The notes below the pieces were generated by a model. The model had not been told where the DNA came from. It saw nothing but the letters and a program-made list of their open reading frames with translations, and made no database searches. Below, in pieces: positions 7,697-9,569 of a stretch of 9,569 bases of DNA. How positions within the stretch are numbered: the first letter of the stretch is position 1; every line of letters begins with the position of its first letter. The stretch is from NCBI GenBank assembly GCA_002402125.1, contig NVVG01000020.1, positions 16,864 to 26,432 on the forward strand. The letters run 5' to 3'. Source of the stretch: Moraxellaceae bacterium. GTDB taxonomy: Bacteria > Pseudomonadota > Gammaproteobacteria > Pseudomonadales > Ketobacteraceae. Made by a program: the position numbers and the translations under genes.

Positions 7697-7905
7697 TTGA
7701 AACCATCCCTGAGTTTGTAAAAAAGACTGTATTATCCGTAAGTAGTGAGGATTCTAATGGTTAGCCGCAATGAAACAAGTAAATTATGCATTTACCCTCA
7801 CAAATGGACGATGTCTCACAAGCCGAGAGGGGGATGTCTGGATAACTTCTGCTTGGGTAGAGCGTAGATGGATTTGTTGAGGGGATATTGTTGATTTTGA
7901 GATGG

Positions 7906-7934
7906 TTCGAATTGAATTAGCTTTAACCTATACT
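7906..7934 (+). promoter_or_regulatory. Candidate sigma-70 promoter of the racemase-like gene
   Basis: TATACT at 7929-7934 matches five of six bases of the -10 consensus. The hexamer 17 bp upstream, TTCGAA at 7906-7911, is a poor -35 (three of six). The -10 lies 60 nt before the ATG at 7994, leaving a leader with a GC-rich hairpin. It is predicted from spacing and similarity only. Confidence 0.35.
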
Positions 7935-7959
7935 AGTGCGGATGCGTTTATCATTTAAA

Positions 7960-7976
7960 GGCGCCCTGCGGGTGCC
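7960..7976 (+). promoter_or_regulatory. GC-rich hairpin in the 5' leader of the racemase-like gene
   Basis: GGCGCCC and GGGTGCC flank a TGC loop. In RNA all seven positions pair, one of them G-U. The hairpin ends 17 nt before the ATG, close to the weak GAGA ribosome site at 7983-7986, so it could affect translation or mRNA stability. It has no T-run and so is not a terminator. Confidence 0.35.
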
Positions 7977-7993
7977 AATATTGAGAATTACCT

Positions 7994-9175
7994 ATGTCAG
8001 GACCACTAACTTCATTAAAAGTGCTCGATTTTTCAACTCTGTTGCCTGGGCCCTTTGGCACCATGATTCTAGCCGATATGGGAGCTGACGTTATTCGTGT
8101 TGAGTCTCTAACTCGGCCTGATATGGTTCGAATGATGTTGCCACAAGAACATGGTGTATCTGCGGCTCACGGTTATCTAAACCGGTCCAAAAAATCCTTA
8201 GGGTTAGATTTAAAGAAACCAGGCGCCGTCGAGCTTATAAAAACACTGGTTAAAGACCATGACATCGTTGTGGAGCAATTCCGCCCGGGTGTAATGGACC
8301 GTTTGGGTGTTGGCTATGAGGCGTTAAAGGCCGCCAACCCAGATGTTATTTATTGTTCGATTACAGGTTATGGACAAACCGGGCCTTATAAAGATCGAGC
8401 CGGTCATGATATGAATTACTTATCGATTGCCGGAGTAATGGCATACAACGGCCGCAAAACCACAGGGCCTGCTCCCATGGGGTTACAGATTGCGGATGTG
8501 GCCGGTGGTTCTTATCATGGGGTAATGGGTATATTGGCCGCAGTGATTCATCGTCAGCAGGGCGGGGGAGGTCAGTATATAGACGTCAGCATGACCGATG
8601 CAGCATTTTCGATGCAAGCGTTAGCGGCTCCAGCAGCGTTAGGGGGAGGGCTGCCGCCAGAGCTGGAAACTACACTGTTAAATGGAGGATCCTTCTATGA
8701 TTGCTATGAGACCAGTGATGGTCGATATTTTTCCGTCGCTGGTTTGGAACCGCAGTTCTTTGCCCAATTTTGTCAAGCGATTGGTCACCCTGAGTGGGCT
8801 AGTCGAGGTTTAGTGGTAGTACCGGAGCAGGTTGAGGCCTTAAAAAATGATATTGCTCAAGAGATAAAGAGCAAAACTTATCAGGAATGGAGTGACATTT
8901 TTGTGGTATTGGATTCCTGCACTGAACCGGTATTGAGTTTTGAGGAGGCATGCCGTCACCCCCACATTATTGCTAGGGAACTGTTGGTTGATGTGCCAGC
9001 GGGTGAAAAGCAGGTTCAACGCCAAATGGCGTCACCGATTAAGTTTTCTAAGACCCAGCAGAAATATAGCCGAATTGGTGCTAGACTCGGAGAGCACACA
9101 GTCGAAATACTTAAAGCATCAGGTTTTTCTGAAATTGATATTGCGGCGCTCAAAGAAGCAGGCGCAATTAGATAA
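7994..9175 (+). CDS. CaiB/BaiF-family protein, probable alpha-methylacyl-CoA racemase
   Basis: The 393-residue protein is a class III CoA-transferase (CaiB/BaiF) homologue of normal length. N-terminal signatures: VLDFSTLLPGPFGTMILADMGADVIRVE (residues 10-37, shown in part), the NRSKKSLGLDLK segment near 63 and VEQFRPGVMDRLG near 93. The residues that distinguish racemases are present: AGHDMNY gives His138 followed by Asp139; GLQIADVAGGS gives Asp168; and SVAGLEPQFFAQFC gives Glu252. These match the His126, Asp156 and Glu241 set described for the M. tuberculosis racemase MCR. It thus more likely epimerises 2-methylacyl-CoA esters for beta-oxidation than transfers CoA, though a transferase role cannot be excluded. 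It is cytoplasmic. Start: ATG 7994, with weak GAGA 7 nt upstream. A lipoprotein gene follows after 66 nt on the same strand and may be co-transcribed. Confidence 0.88.
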   Translation: MSGPLTSLKVLDFSTLLPGPFGTMILADMGADVIRVESLTRPDMVRMMLPQEHGVSAAHGYLNRSKKSLGLDLKKPGAVELIKTLVKDHDIVVEQFRPGVMDRLGVGYEALKAANPDVIYCSITGYGQTGPYKDRAGHDMNYLSIAGVMAYNGRKTTGPAPMGLQIADVAGGSYHGVMGILAAVIHRQQGGGGQYIDVSMTDAAFSMQALAAPAALGGGLPPELETTLLNGGSFYDCYETSDGRYFSVAGLEPQFFAQFCQAIGHPEWASRGLVVVPEQVEALKNDIAQEIKSKTYQEWSDIFVVLDSCTEPVLSFEEACRHPHIIARELLVDVPAGEKQVQRQMASPIKFSKTQQKYSRIGARLGEHTVEILKASGFSEIDIAALKEAGAIR

Positions 9176-9241
9176 ATTAGGCGAGTTGCAGTAACAATTG
9201 AGCTGCCAGTGCTATTTTCTCGTCAAGAAAGTGGGGTTTTT

Positions 9242-9569
9242 ATGTCCGGCAAAACATCTCATTTTGGCATGCTGGTAAGCATGATTTTTTTATTGTCGAT
9301 CGCGGCATGCCAGTCAGGTTCCGGCCTTAATGGCCGGGCGCAAGATGCATCGGCGGTGGACTTTGTGTTGTCCCCTCCGCAACTCGATGCACTAGAGGCC
9401 TTCGATAAAGGTGAGAAGCGATTGCTGGGTGTGCAAAATCGAGGTTTAACCACACCGGGTGTTAGCGGGAAAATTGCAACATTGATTCGGCAGCGTTACG
9501 GTGTTAAAACACGTGATGTGAAGGATGTAGTGAGAAGCGGAGATGATCGTTCTAGTTTGATGGAGGAGT
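9242..9569 (+). CDS. Outer-membrane lipoprotein of unknown function, 3' end outside window
   Basis: An open frame from ATG 9242 runs off the right edge; 109 codons are visible. The product starts with MSGKTSHFGMLV and a hydrophobic stretch ending in LSIAAC, a signal peptidase II lipobox with lipidated Cys23. Gln at position +2 favours the outer membrane over retention in the inner membrane. The mature part (LSPPQLDALEAFDKGEKRLL, later RQRYGVKTRDVKDVVRSGDD) is charged and I do not recognise its family. The ribosome site is only a GTGGGG at 9231-9236. It lies 66 nt past the racemase-like gene on the same strand; the link may only be position. Confidence 0.75.
   Translation, partial: MSGKTSHFGMLVSMIFLLSIAACQSGSGLNGRAQDASAVDFVLSPPQLDALEAFDKGEKRLLGVQNRGLTTPGVSGKIATLIRQRYGVKTRDVKDVVRSGDDRSSLMEE

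Larger units (their letters stand above)
7697..7993. promoter_or_regulatory. Divergent control region between SprT-like and racemase-like genes
   Basis: About 297 bp serve two divergent genes. On the minus strand GATAAT (complement of 7731-7736) is a -10-like box about 35 nt before the SprT-like start, with a poor TTAGAA -35 candidate. On the plus strand TATACT at 7929-7934 is a good -10 candidate for the racemase-like gene. GATGTCT occurs twice, at 7810-7816 and 7833-7839, 23 bp apart (about two helical turns). The 12-bp sequence at 7811-7822 recurs at 5752-5763. No small gene was found in the gap. Confidence 0.45.

Noticed and set aside
8940..9194. Second plus-strand open frame inside the racemase-like gene.
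   Set aside because: Out-of-frame shadow of a clearly conserved coding sequence; its protein has no recognisable features.
9176..9241. Possible terminator between the racemase-like and lipoprotein genes (TTTCT/AGAAA).
   Set aside because: The stem is only 5 A/T-rich pairs and the following T-run is separated by GTGGGG, so it does not fit a rho-independent terminator.

Overview
The window reads as chromosomal DNA of a free-living, probably marine gammaproteobacterium of moderate GC. This rests on gene style only: a GlxA-type AraC regulator, an AsmA-like DUF748 envelope protein, an acyl-CoA racemase/CoA-transferase homologue, an outer-membrane lipoprotein and a type VI secretion (T6SS) adaptor-like protein. 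No rRNA, tRNA, CRISPR array, transposase or integrase was seen, so the taxon stays an inference.

Layout. 56-1057 (-) is a GlxA-family regulator (DJ-1/PfpI-like sensor plus AraC DNA-binding domain). It is divergent from 1251-3758 (+), a large inner-membrane-anchored, AsmA-like DUF748 protein. Its stop codon lies directly against, and overlaps the reading frame of, a convergent minus-strand gene. From 3753 to 7696 all four genes are on the minus strand, in two tight pairs. Upstream pair: a SprT-like zinc metallopeptidase (7007-7696), then 10 bp later an unrecognised exported protein (5896-6996). After about 380 bp of AT-rich non-coding DNA comes the second pair: a sigma-70 region-4-like HTH protein (4787-5515), then 20 bp later a DUF4123 protein (3753-4766), the family of T6SS effector adaptors/chaperones. 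From 7994 the plus strand resumes with an alpha-methylacyl-CoA racemase-like CaiB/BaiF protein (7994-9175) and the start of a lipoprotein gene (9242 to the window edge).

Working together. The flanking genes look like ordinary chromosomal functions (regulation, envelope biogenesis, branched/acyl-CoA metabolism). The 3.75-7.7 kb block is the accessory-looking part: poorly recognisable proteins, more AT-rich DNA and tight two-gene operons. Its most notable features are an orphan DUF4123 adaptor with no VgrG, PAAR or effector beside it but with its own sigma-like regulator, and a SprT-type peptidase whose fold appears interrupted by a Sel1/TPR-like insert. A 12-bp identical sequence lies upstream of both minus-strand pairs, which raises, but does not prove, co-regulation.
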